A stretch of 64,000 bases of DNA from Sindora glabra. Taxonomy: Eukaryota > Streptophyta > Magnoliopsida > Fabales > Fabaceae. The notes below the pieces were generated by a model. The model worked only from the letters and a program-made list of their open reading frames with translations. It had not been told where the DNA came from and searched no databases. The DNA is taken from the NCBI GenBank assembly GCA_020226215.1, contig CM035233.1, positions 25,795,150-25,859,149 of the forward strand, in the 5' to 3' direction. Each line of letters opens with the position of its first letter. Position 1 is the first letter of the stretch. Shown in pieces: positions 49,501 to 62,044 of this stretch. Made by a program: the position numbers and the translations under genes.

Positions 49501-50965
49501 GAACATAATGTAGCAAATTTTTCTTACAAAATAGAAATTTTCTAATGAAAAGAGCAAGGTACCTAAAAGTTTGTAAAACATGATTCAAGTAATTTTCTTT
49601 ACTTGAAAAATGTTTAATGTAATCATTCTAAAACGTCAATATAAAAGTTTAGTTCAATATTTACTTGATTTAACATGAAAAACAAAAAATTCTCCCTTGG
49701 AACCTAAGAAAAACATAAGAGCTATCAAATAATAAAACTAATCGATTTTTATCTTCAAACATTGATATTTGTGCATTCTATTATCTTTAATTTAGAGTGG
49801 AATATAGTGTAATACCATAGGAGTCAAGCATGGAGCCCTAGAGTCACTTCTTGCTCTCTCATCAATGTTTTTTTTCTTTCATTTCCTTGTAAAATCATGT
49901 TTCCAAATCAATTTCAAAATCAACACTTTCAACTTTTCTTCATAAAACTTTTCAAGAAAACTTTTCAAACTAATCCTTCTTGATAATCATAGAACAAGAA
50001 TAGTTAATAATCCACTATAAATGATCATGGCTTTAGCACATTGTTAATCACAAAAACAAATATATATCTCATATATAAACACTATCAAGAAAGGAAACAA
50101 AGCAAAAAATGGATATTTATTCACTTAAGGATACTTGTAGAACTTGTTCCCTTTAACTAGAATCCAAAGTATAGCATCCAAGACAACATGAAGTTAGTGA
50201 AGATCTAAATAAAGAACTATGAAAAGAAGATAAATTCATAGAGGTTTATAGACATCTGCCTTTACTAAGATAACAAAAGAGCTTCCTACTCCTACCAACA
50301 TTCAAAGTATTAATGGAAACTCATTAGAATTTGGCAAGAACACTCAAAATAGCACTTTGTCTCTCTAACCATGCATATATGTGATGGTGTGAGAAAAAGT
50401 TATATTAAGCTTCCTTATTTATAGTGTGAAGGATAAGTGCCAAGTAAGATGATTTCATGCTTGCATCATCATATTTACATCATCCATATAACATCACCAC
50501 CAAGGAATATTCCTTATGCTTTTTTTTTTCCAAGTTCTTGCTATTAAATTCTCATCAAGTTGTTAATTGCTATTAAATTCTAAACCAATTGAAAATTAAT
50601 TTAGTATTCCAAAGTCAAGTCATATTACCTAATGCCTTTAAATTATGTCATTTTCCTCCTTTTTCCTTTATCAAAACCATGCATTTTTGCTAGTGCATGC
50701 AAAGAATTATAATTTTGCTACCTTAGGTTTATTTTAGGGTACTCAAGTGAAAACATTATTTTAATCATAAACCATATTAACTTTGGATCTTGAATACTTC
50801 AAGTTTCCTAGGATTTTTCCTAAATAACTTTTTGTAAATTTTCATCCACTAAAACTAATAAATGACCCTCTAACAAAATATATATTTCTAATTATTATCC
50901 ACTAATGGATACTATCTAACTTGTTTCTGACTATTTCTATCTATAGGTTTTTATTTGGTATTACA
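46558..50965 (-). repeat. 3-prime LTR of the gypsy element (B3)
   Basis: 4408 bp, starting on the plus strand TGTCATGACACTATTTTTG and ending TTTGGTATTACA. It is next to the polypurine tract, which fixes it as the 3-prime LTR. It contains a 54-bp short tandem array (49272-49432). Identity to B4 is visibly reduced, with many transitions. Confidence 0.85.
49272..49432. repeat. 54-bp tandem array in LTR B3
   Basis: Three consecutive copies built on TTTTCAACTCGAAAACATAA followed by a CAATTGTTAACATTATTCC-like part, starting near 49272, 49327 and 49379. LTR B4 has only one version at the matching place (about 59880), so the expansion is private to B3. Confidence 0.75.
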
Positions 50966-50980
50966 ATTCTCCCTTTTAGA
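50966..50980 (-). promoter_or_regulatory. Polypurine tract of the gypsy element
   Basis: On the minus strand TCTAAAAGGGAGAAT lies directly before the LTR start TGTAATACC. This is the expected position of the primer for plus-strand DNA synthesis. Confidence 0.8.
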
Positions 50981-51039
50981 GAAAATTCATCAATAGAGAA
51001 ATTATACAATTGTCTATAGCTTATATAAAAGCTTTAAAG

Positions 51040-52300
51040 AGTCTTACCAAATAACTTTATGTATTTTTCCTTCATATCCATTTCCATTTCCCAAGTTACC
51101 TTCTAATCACCATGTTTTTCCCTAACCATTTTAATTGTAGATGCCTCCTTAGATCTTAGCTTCCTAACTTGTCCATCTATTATCCTGACTAGTTTCTTTG
51201 TGTAGTTTAACTTTTAATTTAATTCTATTAGTTTTTCCTTTAAAACATGGCAATCATCTGGGATGTATTTTGTTACATCAACACATGGAATACAAGGTGT
51301 ATTGCTTTCATAATTTCTAGTAAATCTAACTAGTAAGCTACTTTACCAATTCTCTTTATTATTATATAGGGTCTAACGTATCTTGGTGCCATTTTCTTAC
51401 CAAGTTGCATTTTTCCTTTCATTAGTGACACCTTTAGAAACACACTTTCTCCTTCTTGAAATTATAACTCTTATCTTCATGTATCGACATAAGCTTTCTA
51501 TTTATCCTATGTTGCATGTAGCCTTTCCCTAATAACTTTAACTTAATTCATTGCATCTTCCACCAAATCTAATCTAATTATTTTTACTTCTTTGAATTCA
51601 AATCATCTTATTAGTGATCTACACTTTTTGAAATATAAAGCTTTGAATGAGGCCATTTTAATGCTTACTTAAGAGTTTTTGTTATAGGAAAATTCATTTA
51701 GAGGTAATACTTATCCCAATTTCCTTTGAACTCAATTGCATAAGATGTGAGCATATCTTCTAGTGTCTAAATCATCCTTTTAGACTTTCCATTTGTTTAA
51801 AGGTGAATTGTTATGTTGAACCATAACTGTATTCCCAACACTTCTTGAAATACTTACCAAAAGTGTGACATAACTTGTTTTCACGATTGGAAATAATTGT
51901 AGTTAGTATGCTATGTAATGGTATGATTCTATTCAAATATGAGCTTACTGAAATATTGAAAACATCATCTTAACTAGCAAGAAATGTGCTATTTTTGTAA
52001 GACAATTCACTATATCCATATGGAATCATACCTTTTGTTGGTCCTTGGTAGTCTTGTAATGAAGTCCATTGTAATGTTTCTCCACATCCATTCAAGAATA
52101 TAGATGTTTTGATGAAGTCTTTTGGGGCGTTATTGCTCCATTTTAACTTGTTGGCAAGTTAAACACTTAGTTACATAATTTGCAATGTCCTTTTTCATTT
52201 TTTTCATCAATAAACATTCTTTAAATCTTGGTACATCTTCGTTTCATTGAGATGTATTGCATAGTATGATTTATGAACTTTCTTCATATTTCCCTTCTCA
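51040..52300 (-). pseudogene. Gypsy integrase and chromodomain-like tail, decayed
   Basis: Read on the minus strand, the zinc-binding part appears as DIANYVTKCLTCQQVKMEQ (about 52150-52215), then the core start ITMDFITRLPRTNKRYDSIW. Further on is the conserved C-terminal block ESVFLKVSLMKGKMQLGKK, APRYVRPYIIIKRIGKVAY and KAIHLVFHVLM. The tail LRSKEASTIKMVREKH with VTWEMEMDMKEKY is the chromodomain-type end found in Tekay/Del elements and thought to steer insertion into heterochromatin. Several stops interrupt it, including one in the tail. The plus-strand frame at 52273-52536 is a shadow. Confidence 0.85.
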
Positions 52301-52479
52301 TAGGTTCAAGAACCCATAATCTCTTTTCATTTCTTATTACACCAGCATCATTAATGTTTAAATGGGTTTCCCTTTCTATCATTGCCTTTTCCTTCAATTG
52401 GTCATACTTAGAATCCTTTAACTATTTTTCTTTATGTTGTTCCACTATTAAGGATTGTATTATTGCACTACCTATTTCT

Positions 52480-52754
52480 ATAAAAGCTTCATCTTTTCAT
52501 GCTTTTCCTTTTTTTCCTCGAATCCTTCCTACTTAAAGCATCTACCATAACATTTATTTTTTTAGGATGGCAATGAATGGAATAATCATAGTCCTTCACC
52601 AATTCCATCCACCTTCTTTAATGTAAATTAAAATCCTTTTACTTGAAAATGTACTTCAAGCTTTTGTGGTTTATGTAGACTTTATAGGTTATTCTATACC
52701 TTAGATTTTTAGAGCACATACTACTAGTATCATATCCAGATCATGAATTGAATA
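52480..52754 (-). pseudogene. Gypsy RNase H, C-terminal part, decayed
   Basis: On the minus strand: a start like YSIHDLDMILVVCALKI (beside the G1 insertion), then VYINHKSLKYIFK, a block RRWMELVKDYDYSIHCHPKK and VMVDALSRK. These are the standard gypsy RNase H motifs (TDHKSL, QRRW, ADALSR), with D of TDHKSL read as N. The upstream half of the domain lies beyond the CACTA insertion at 54291 and above. Confidence 0.85.
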
Positions 52755-54287
52755 CATATTACAAAAAAGCTAATTAATGGGTAGTGTTTACAAGATTTCA
52801 CATTGAAATGTGACTCATTTTCTATTGAGTGTTCTAGTAAATATTTTATGATATCGGTTATAAACTATCATGGAAAAGGATAATAATATTAATTCCTATA
52901 ATAAGAAAACCATCATCATTTCTTGTAAGACAAACTACCTAATATTTGATACAAAGTTAAAGATATTAATTTCTAATAAGTGACTAATATGAAATGTTTA
53001 CCAAATACTTTTTCCAACTAATTTTTAGCATTCCCACTAAAATATTTATAGTTAAAATTGAAAAAACTTAGCATTCTACATAAAAGTACATATATATAGA
53101 ACTAAAAAATTTAAAAGGTCATAATTTTGCACTCAATTGTCTATTTAAGGGAAATTTTATGTTGATTTCAAATAAATTTTTGAGATTCATCCATCTATGC
53201 AAAACTCAATGACCCTAATAGGTATTGCCCTTCCTTAAGTCATAAAAAATTGCCATTTTCATGGACCTTTTTCCATTTTTTTCTCCATTTTTATCATTAT
53301 TTAGCTAGTTTAATTTCATCTACAATATTTTATTAGATAAATAATAAGCATCTAATAGTCAGATACAATTACAAATGTTATACAAGGAAATCACAAGAAA
53401 AAATATCTTAAGAAAAACCTACGTAAAAAATTACAAAAATATAAAAAATGAAAATTTGAGAGAAATGGAAGCAAGAAAAGGCACTTCTTACATTTTTGAA
53501 CAAATGTGACATTTGCTTCATGCTCAATGTTAGTTAAAGGAGTATTAGTAACTCATTGATACATGATAAAGGATAGAGTAGCATCTAAAGTTCTACAGAA
53601 GGAGTTAGATGGAAACAAAGATTGAGCTTAAGAATAAATAAGAAGAAAAGTAAAAGTGATAAAGAGGAAAAAAATAAAATATGCTTTATTTATAGCACAA
53701 AAATATTGCTATGTTAAGGGTTTTTACTAGACCTTAATACTTTTAGACATCAATTATGTCTAAAATTAATGTCTTAAATTTCCTTATTTTCCTAACAACC
53801 TTTAAATGCTATAAATTTTGGTTATATAAAATATTGACATCTTATGTTTCCTAATAATTTTAAAATCACCATTATGTCCAAATCGGCATATTAAGTTTTC
53901 TCATTTTTCTAATAACCTTTAAATGTCATACATTATAACATTGGCTCAAGAAAAAATTGTTATTTTAAGTGTCTTACCAATTGCAAAAATGCCACCACTT
54001 CTAAGTAGACATCAATTAATTTTAAAATAGACATCTCAAGTTTCCTTATTTTCCTAGCATCCTTCAAATGTCATACCTTATGACATTGGTCAAATAAAAA
54101 ATTATTGTTTTAAGTTTCTTAGGAATTTTGAAAATGCTACGCATCAAAATAGACATTGGCTATCTTTACTAACTACTATCTTTTTAGTCATAATCATTTG
54201 AAAAATGCCACTGTATCAATACAGATGTTGGTTTTGCCTTCTAATGATGTCTATCTATTGATGTATAATCACAATTTTATAGTAATG
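52755..54287 (+). mobile_element. Non-autonomous CACTA-like element G1, 1533 bp
   Basis: The left end CATATTACAAAAAAGC and right end CACAATTTTATAGTAATG are inverted and match decayed CACTACTACAAAA termini. ATA stands on both sides (52752-52754 and 54288-54290), the 3-bp duplication expected for CACTA elements. It sits in the RNase H region of the gypsy element, whose motifs resume on both sides. Repeated AGACATC..AAGTTTCC..TAATAA..TTTAAA motifs fill the right third. There is no reading frame of note. Confidence 0.85.
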
Positions 54288-54290
54288 ATA

Positions 54291-55150
54291 GCTCTCCTTA
54301 TGTTTCTTTAATTCTCTTTATGCATAAACTATGACTTTTCCATATTGCATTAATACATATCCTTTAGTTCCACTTGGAAGAGTTAATATAGATGTAGACT
54401 TCAAACATCCTTTAATTTCTAGAAACTTCTTTCATATTTGTCATTCCATATAAACTTGGCTCCCTTTCAAGTTAACCTAGTTAATGATGAAGTAGTATTT
54501 AAGAATTCTTAAAAAACCACTTATAATATCCAACCAATTTGAGGAAACTATGTATTTCTATCGTTATCAAAGGTCTTGCCCATTTAGCTACAACTTCCAC
54601 CTTATATAAGTCCATTTGAATCCCTTCCTTTGAAATTATGTTTCCTAATAAATCGACACTTTTCATTAGGAACTCACATTTTAAAAACTTAGCATATAAC
54701 TAATATTTCCTTAAGGTTTGTAAAGCTATTAATAAATGCTATACATACTCATCCTTTTTTAATATAATAGAATATTATCAATGAATATGATGATAACCTT
54801 ATCCAAGACTGGCTTATAACTCTATTCATTAGATCCATAAATGTTATTAGTGTATTTATCAATCCAAAGGACATTACTAAGAACCTATAGTGTCCATATT
54901 GAGTTTGGAACATTATCTTTCAAATATTTTCTCCTTGAATTTTCAACTGGTGATGCTAAGATTACAAGTCAATTTTTGAAAAGTAGCAAATGCCTTGAAG
55001 TTAGTCAAACAAATCATTTATCCAAGGCAAAGCATAACAATTCTTGATGGTGACCTTATTTAGTGGCCAATATTTGACATACAACCTTAATGATCTATCC
55101 TTCTTCTTGATCGAAAGTACTAATTCACCACATAGGGAAACACTTAACTG
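54291..55150 (-). pseudogene. Gypsy reverse transcriptase and RNase H start, decayed
   Basis: On the minus strand the RT shows YGHYRFLVMSFGLINTLITF and MDLMNRV, then the catalytic box read as FIDNILLY (F(I/V)DDIL with one D lost, about 54760-54795). After it come LYAKFLKCEFLMKSVDLLG, SKEGIQMDLYKVEVVAKW and EIHSFLKLVGYYKWF. The RNase H start reads PSGTKGYVLMQYGKVIVYA, then RELKKHKESY next to the G1 insertion. Stops occur throughout. The plus-strand frame at 54841-55047 is a shadow of this region. Confidence 0.85.
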
Positions 55151-55850
55151 TATGAAACATTATCAATAAAAAATTTCAATTATTCCTTTAACTCTCACAA
55201 TTCTACTAGTGCCATGTGATACAAAGCGATTGGTATTAGGTCTATTCCAAGAATTACATCAATTGTGAATTCGATCTTTCAATCAAGTGGCAATCTTGGT
55301 AACTTATATAGAAAAAAGTCTTGAAACTTATTTGCCACCAAAACTTCATTCACTTTGGGTTCTTCCATCTCAGCTTTGCTTATGATGGCTATCCAAACTA
55401 AATATCCCTTCTTGATTAGCTTTCTAGCTTTAGCATAGTAAACAAAGGTAGGCATTTATACTCCCCTTTCTTTTTGAAATACTCATTACACCTTTTCTTT
55501 TGGCTAATAGGTTATCATCTTGTGGTGAAAATCCACACAAGCATGATACTTAAATGACTATTTCATTCCAAAGATTACATCATAAAAGTCTAACTTGGTT
55601 AAATAATTATTTAAGCTAAGCTCATATTTTTTATCACTATGCATTGCTATCATAGCATTTCCTATAGAGGTAGTAATTACCATAACTTTTTCTATTTCCT
55701 CCTTTCATTTCAAGATTATACTTGCTAAACTATGGGATAAAAAAGAATGAATATCTCTTGAATTAAATAATACTTTTTCATAAGAATTCTTAATTAGTAA
55801 GATGCCTATCATTATAGCATTTAAAACTTAAGCCTTCTACCTCTTCATGG
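55151..55850 (-). pseudogene. Gypsy aspartic protease and linker, decayed
   Basis: On the minus strand the protease reads YEKVLFNSRDIHSFLSHSLA, where the active site D(S/T)GA is now NSRD (about 55745-55795). LDFYDVIFGME and a block YHACVDFHHKM follow, as in gypsy elements between protease and RT. The catalytic aspartate is lost by a single transition-type change, so the protease is dead. Confidence 0.8.
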
Positions 55851-57080
55851 CAAATATTCTAGCTCAGGCTTCCATTGTCTCTTTTTTTCTTCCTTCTCCT
55901 ACTCTTCTTTTAAGTACTGTAGGTAATCTCAGAAAAGTAAATATCTATGTGTTCTAAGTATTAGGGTAGGCATTGTTTACAAATGAAGCCATTGTATAGT
56001 TTCATGCTTTATATCTCATCCATCCATAGTTTGAGCAAGATCTATAAGGTCCAATATGGATCATATTGCACAATTATAGAAAGATAGTTTATTAGTGGAT
56101 TAGGCATTGAATAAGTCCTCCTTTATAGATTTATTAATCTAGTCTCATGAAACTAGCACTTTGGCAAGTCTTTCAAACCATGTCATCTTCTTACAAAAAC
56201 TTACTTCACTATTAAATCTCTCTTTTAAATATACCTCTACTTTGTGAGCCAAATTCAACATTTACTTATAGATTACATCCTTTATAATATTAATTTAATC
56301 ATAATGATAGTCTTCAAGTTTGTGCAAAAACCAATTTACCTTTACCTTTCAGTAGACATTGAATATCCAATGTAACATAAGAGTTTGATGAATTTAGCAT
56401 CATCTAGGCTACTATTATTGATTCTTGAATCAATTGTCAAAACTCTCTTGCTTTTATGTCTTAAAGACTTAAAGTAGGATACAATCAATAAGTTCTTCTT
56501 AAAACTATGCCCAAGTGATCAAATTATCACCTTCTCATTCATTTTTATGTTTTAGTTGTACTATTGGTGATTTATATCCTTTAACTGATGTCCTTCTAGA
56601 TTTACCATCATAGTTTCACTTTACCCAAGCATATTACAAATTCTTTCTATTTGTTCAAGAAATCGCTAAGGATTAGTTAATAAATCAATACTATCATAGC
56701 TTGGAGGTTTCAACTTCAGGAATTTATGAATTAACTATAACCTATCCTAATAGGGTACTAGGAGAAGGTTTCCTATTATTCTACCCTACTTTATTACCAT
56801 TCCTCTGATCAAGTACTTTTTCTAAGCTTTATTACTACCTAGGTTAGTACTTCTTGATCATTTCTATTTTTACAATTGTAAAAGTTTGTAAACTCCTTGT
56901 TTTTTAGTTCTCTCAAATTTACCTTAGTACTATTAATAAAATCATTGAAATTGTTGATGGCATTTGGTATGGTAAATACTAGGACTATTTCTGACTAGAG
57001 TTTTACTTGCTTTCTCCCCAGATTCCACTATTCCACAATTTGCCTAAACCATATTCCAACCATTCTATAATTTACCTAGA
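55851..57080 (-). pseudogene. Gypsy gag region, heavily decayed
   Basis: It lies between the primer binding site and the protease, the position of gag. Near 56000-56060 the minus-strand reading holds scattered cysteine/histidine remnants of a zinc knuckle, and near 56170-56270 a stretch LNLAHKVEVYLKERFNSEV and FCKKMTWFERLAKV. I cannot align it confidently to a gag family, and the assignment rests mainly on position. Confidence 0.55.
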
Positions 57081-57084
57081 CCAT

Positions 57085-57096
57085 GTTCTTATACCA
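57085..57096 (-). promoter_or_regulatory. Primer binding site, initiator-Met tRNA type
   Basis: On the minus strand TGGTATAAGAAC lies two bases from the 5-prime LTR end. It is a decayed TGGTATCAGAGC, complementary to the 3-prime end of plant initiator methionine tRNA and typical for this gypsy group. Confidence 0.75.
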
Positions 57097-57098
57097 CC

Positions 57099-58131
57099 TA
57101 TCTCACAGTCTTATTTTTAAACCACTATAATTGGTATAAAGTTCTCAACCAAATATTTTTACAAGCCTTTTTAAACTAACCAATGTATTGAAATTTTGTT
57201 ATTTACACAATGTATTAGCACAAGATTCAGTAAATTTTTTTATATCAAATCAAAAGATAAAATTTCACAATTAACGAGGTTCAATTTTTTAAATACATTT
57301 GAATAAATAGAAATATCAAAATCTTTCAAAAGTGAAAATCTAAGTCAAATAGAAGAAAATTCCTTTTTAATTTAAAAATAGTTTAAACATAAAGGCCTTA
57401 GAAAATAAAAACTTTTACTAAAGTGACTTGAGAAAAATATTAATTATTAGAAGGTCATTACTTTTAGTAGATTCTCAAACATATATTTTTTCAAAAAAAT
57501 TATTTTAAAAAAGATATTTTATCAAAAATATAGTCAAGAATTAGATTTATAAAAATTGTTTGGATATTATTTACTTGAAAATCTCTCAAGGAACCAAAAA
57601 GAAGTTTTAAAAGATGAACTTTTAAAAAACTAAGTAAAATCTTTATTTCAATAGATCAAACCATGAAATTAACATAATATAATAGAATAGAAACAAGTTT
57701 ATAAAAATCATAAAAATAAAAAGGACCCTAGTCTATTTAAAAATACTTTAGAGATAATAACAAGTTTAGAAATTAGTTTTATTTCTTTAGAAATAGATCA
57801 GAAATAATTTAAGTTTAAAACTATTTGAATTATACTTAGGAAAATACCTTCAAAATATTAAAAAAAACACTCAAAAAAGATATCTATATACCTTTAATGT
57901 TAAGGAAAAGTCTTTTTCTTGTGTTTCCTTAAAAATTATCATGAAATCCCTTGTTATTGTTTGTAACAAGCATTAAATAAAACATATATGAAAAGAAATA
58001 GATAAAATATATAATAATGTAACTTGAATATCAACATAATTAAATATATTCATCTTTTATACAAATAGATTACTAGGGTCTTACTAAAGCTTTTTTTGAA
58101 AATAAAATTACAATGCTATAGCAAGTCAATG

Positions 58132-58170
<39 letters not shown>

Positions 58171-61100
58171 AAATCAAAAGAAAAGAAAAGAAAATAAAGT
58201 GATAGCTATTAACCTAGTCGTTCATTGATGCATTAGAATAAAAACTTATATCTAACTTATGGGTCTTAGTACAAGGCAAGTGGAAGTTCTTCTAGTTTGT
58301 ACCATAATGTGTGCACATTCCATTGAATGTATGTAAGCTTAATAGGTGGCGTTAGGCATAGTATTTGTAAAGACATATCTATAAGTGGAGTAAGTAATAA
58401 AATCATTTAGTAAAAAAATATCACACAAACTTTCTTGTCAATTTCAATTCAAATAATATTATTATACAAGATATATAGTAAAATTTCATTTTCTTACTAG
58501 ATAATAATTCTTATTAAACCATTTTGTATACCGCATTAGTAATACTTAGACAAAATATATTTTAGTCATAAGCACAATACAAATACTTGAACAACTATTA
58601 AATAGCTCAAAGGTATAAAACTTTCTTGCTTATTATTTTAGGTTATTCTTATCCCACACGTATCCTCACCTTGTCCCTTTAGGATCACCATTATCCCACT
58701 TAACCTTTTATGTGAATTGAAAGTTAGGGTGCTAATCTAAACCCTAAAACTCTTCATAAGGTCTTATATCATATAAATATGTCACGCATCATATATGACA
58801 TTCAAGCTAATAATGATAAATACAACATAAAAGCTCATATTTGATATATAGTCACAATATCACATGTGACACAAAGCTAATTTCACATTAGGCTCTCACT
58901 AGCCCATTTTAAATGGATAAAGTAAGGTCAAAATGCTAACCATAATTATAATAAAAATATGAAAATAATCTAACAAGAAAAATTCACAAATTTACCTTGT
59001 CACTTTTCTAATAACCTCAACATTATTAGTGTTTCCATTGGATAAATTATGTTACTTTTAAGAGCTTATAAACATGTAACTTCATTCATAGATATCTTCA
59101 CATATGAACATAGTTGTGCATAAATAAATTATAGACTAGTTCATACCAACCTCCTATTAATTTGATAATTTCATTATGAAACCAATGGAACACCCTTTTT
59201 TTCCATAAAATGCTCATTACTGACCAAGCATACTTTTGAGTAATAATTTTATGTAATTGTATGTGATTCATTAATTAAAATGTCAACCTAGGATTGATAT
59301 TGATTGCATGGTTTTTACAATAAACTAGAGATATTCAACTCAAAATTTTTGAGTTTCACAACATCTATTTTCAACCAATTTCAATCCTATGTATTGTATA
59401 TTATTCTAACAAGTAAAACACCCATTTTCCCTTAATTAAATAAAGCATTTAATCATGCTACCTAACAATAGTAAAATTGCATGATGTTATGATATAACAA
59501 CATCTAAAAGCTTAAAAAAAAGTCACAAAACTATTAGGTTTTAACAAACATACTTACATTTAGAAATTTCATTTTAAATAGAAAACTTTAATAAATTTTC
59601 TCAAAAATTCAAGAATTAAAATAAAGGTTTAAGACCTCATATTTCAACCCTTTTCTAGCTTAAAACATGTTACACTGCTTACTAATTTAAATAGTTGTGA
59701 AAATTGCTTGAAGTTGACACGCTTAACTTTGAGATATCAAACTTCAATAAAATTTTATAAAATTTTTCAAAATTAATATTTAAAACAAAGTAACATTTTT
59801 CAATAATTTTTAGTCAAAAAATAAGTTGCAAAGATGATCTAAAGCAAATATTATTCAAAGTAGCTTGTAAAAGTACTTTGCTACTTGAAAACATAGTTTT
59901 GAAAATAATTTTTCTACACTATTTCATATGCTTTGAAACATTTTTTCAAGCATACTCTTGCTATGCACTCTTCATATAATTATTTGTAATCATTACTAAA
60001 ATAATTTAGAACAGAACATAGCAAGTTTTTCTGGCAAAATATAATTTTTTAAAGAAAACAAGAAGGAACCTAAAAGCTTGTAAAACGTAATCCAAGTAAT
60101 TTTTTTGCTTTAAAACCTTTAATGTATTCATTCTAAAACATTCATATAAAAGTGTAGTTTAATGTTTACTTGACTTCACATAAAATACAATTTTTTTCCT
60201 TTTAGAACCCAAGCAAAACTTGAGAGTTATCAAGTGACAAAACTAATTCAATTTTATCTTCAAAACATGATATCCATGCATTCCATCATCTTTAATTTAG
60301 AGTAAAACAAGGTGTAACACCTTTTAAGTATTAAAAAAAGAAGAATTTTACCTATATTTAGGCATAAAACCTAAAAACCACTTCTTTTACTCATTAATTT
60401 TTTCCATTTCCATGTAAAATCATATTTCCAAATCATTTTCAAAATTAACACTTTAAACTTTTTATCATAAAACTTTTCAAGAAAACTTTTTCAAACTAAT
60501 CCATCATGATAGTCATGGTTTCAACACATTATCAATCATAAAACAAGAATAATAATTAATCCACTATGAATAATCATGGTTTCTACATATAATAAGCCAC
60601 AAGAATAAATATATATCACATATATAAACATCATTAAAAAAGAAAATCAAGAAGAAAAAGAGTGAATCTCTATTCACTCAAGGATGCTTGAAGAACTTGT
60701 TCTATTCACCTAGAATCCAAACTATAGCATCTAAGATAACATGAAGTTAATGAAGAAGCTAAAGAATGAACCATGAAAAGAAGATGAATTCATGGAGGTA
60801 TATAGACTTCTACCTTCACTAAGAAACTTAAAAAACTTCCAACTCTCACCAATATTTAATGTATCAATGGAAACTCCCTAGAATTTGGCAAGAACACTCA
60901 AAATAGAACTTCCTTTCTTTGGCCATGCCTATATGTGATGGTTTGAGGAAAAATTATGTTAAGCTTCCCTATTTATAGTGTGAAGGATAAGTGCTCATCA
61001 AGGTGATGTCCTGCTTGCATTATCATGCTTACATCATCCACATGATATCACTACCATGGAATATTCCTTATGCTTTTTTTCTCTTCAATTCTTGTTATTA

Positions 61101-61498
61101 AATCCTTTATCATGCTTTTAATTGATAATAAATTCTAAAATTGTGAAGTCATATTGCCCTAAGGCCTTTAAATTATGCAACATCCCTTGTTTAGCCCTAT
61201 TAAAATAATGCACTCTTGCTAGTGTATGCTAAGAATTATAATTTTGCCACCTTAGGTTTATTTTAGGTTACTCTTGAGTAAAAATATTAATTTACTCCTA
61301 ACCTGTATCAATCTTGGATCTTGAATACTTCAAATTTCCTAGGATTTTTCTTAAGTAAGTTCTAATAGATTTTCATCCACTAAAACCAATAAATAATTCT
61401 AGTAACAAAAATATATATTTCTACCTATTATCCACTAATAAGCATTATTTGACTTAATTTTGATTATTTCTATTTTCTAGTTTTTATCGAATTTTATA
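57099..61498 (-). repeat. 5-prime LTR of the gypsy element (B4)
   Basis: 4400 bp, from TATCTCACAGTCTTATTTT to TTTTTATCGAATTTTATA. The last 18 bp align base for base with the B3 end after transitions. It is next to the primer binding site, which fixes it as the 5-prime LTR. It contains a (TA)n run at about 58134-58164. Confidence 0.85.
58134..58164. repeat. (TA)n microsatellite in LTR B4
   Basis: A run of about 31 bp of TA. LTR B3 has only a short ATATATA stretch at the matching place (about 47591), so the run expanded after insertion. Confidence 0.9.
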
Positions 61499-61963
61499 GT
61501 ATTTAATAGATTACATGTTGGTTTCCAACCAACATCTTCTCAAGCATCATTATATATTAGCTTTTCATGTCAATTATATAACTAACATCTTTTCTTTTAA
61601 TTTTTTACATTTCACATTGATTTTATTTAAAAATATAGACATCTTAATGGTTTACATAATCTTTTTGAACAATTATTTTTAGGCTTTCCCATTAGAATAT
61701 TTATAATAAAAATTGAATAAACTTAACATCCTATTAAAACATATATTTTAAGTTAAATTTTTTAAAAAGTTATAACTTCATGCTTAATTGTCCACTTAGG
61801 GTGAATTTTTTTTATTCATGTAACTTTACATGATTTATCCATTTGCAAATACCAAAGGAATTTTTCCTTCTTGAACTCACGAAAATGACCATTTTCATGG
61901 ACTTTTTCACTTTTTCTCTATCTTTTATAATTATTTTGCTGACTTCAAGCTCCATTGCAACAT

Positions 61964-61964
<1 letters not shown>

Positions 61965-62042
<78 letters not shown>
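61965..62042. repeat. (TA)n microsatellite in CACTA copy G2
   Basis: A run of almost 80 bp of TA. Copy G1 has no such run at the matching place (about 53325). The long YIYI frames on both strands here are artefacts. Confidence 0.95.

Positions 62043-62044
<2 letters not shown>

Larger units (their letters stand above)
46558..61498 (-). mobile_element. Complete but dead Ty3/gypsy element, Tekay/Del-like
   Basis: Two minus-strand LTRs of about 4.4 kb (46558-50965 and 57099-61498) enclose an internal region with polypurine tract, integrase, RNase H, RT, protease, gag and primer binding site in gypsy order. The flanks ATATT (46553-46557) and GTATT (61499-61503) are a 5-bp duplication with one change. 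The integrase tail has the VK(M/V)..WxxH..xxTWExE.xM pattern seen in Tekay/Del chromoviruses. All frames carry stops, so it cannot move by itself. It is itself interrupted by CACTA copy G1. Confidence 0.85.

Noticed and set aside
52273..52536. Plus-strand frame of 87 codons
   Set aside because: It is the opposite strand of the decayed gypsy integrase and RNase H, which carry clear family motifs on the minus strand.
54841..55047. Plus-strand frame of 68 codons
   Set aside because: It is a shadow of the minus-strand gypsy reverse transcriptase.
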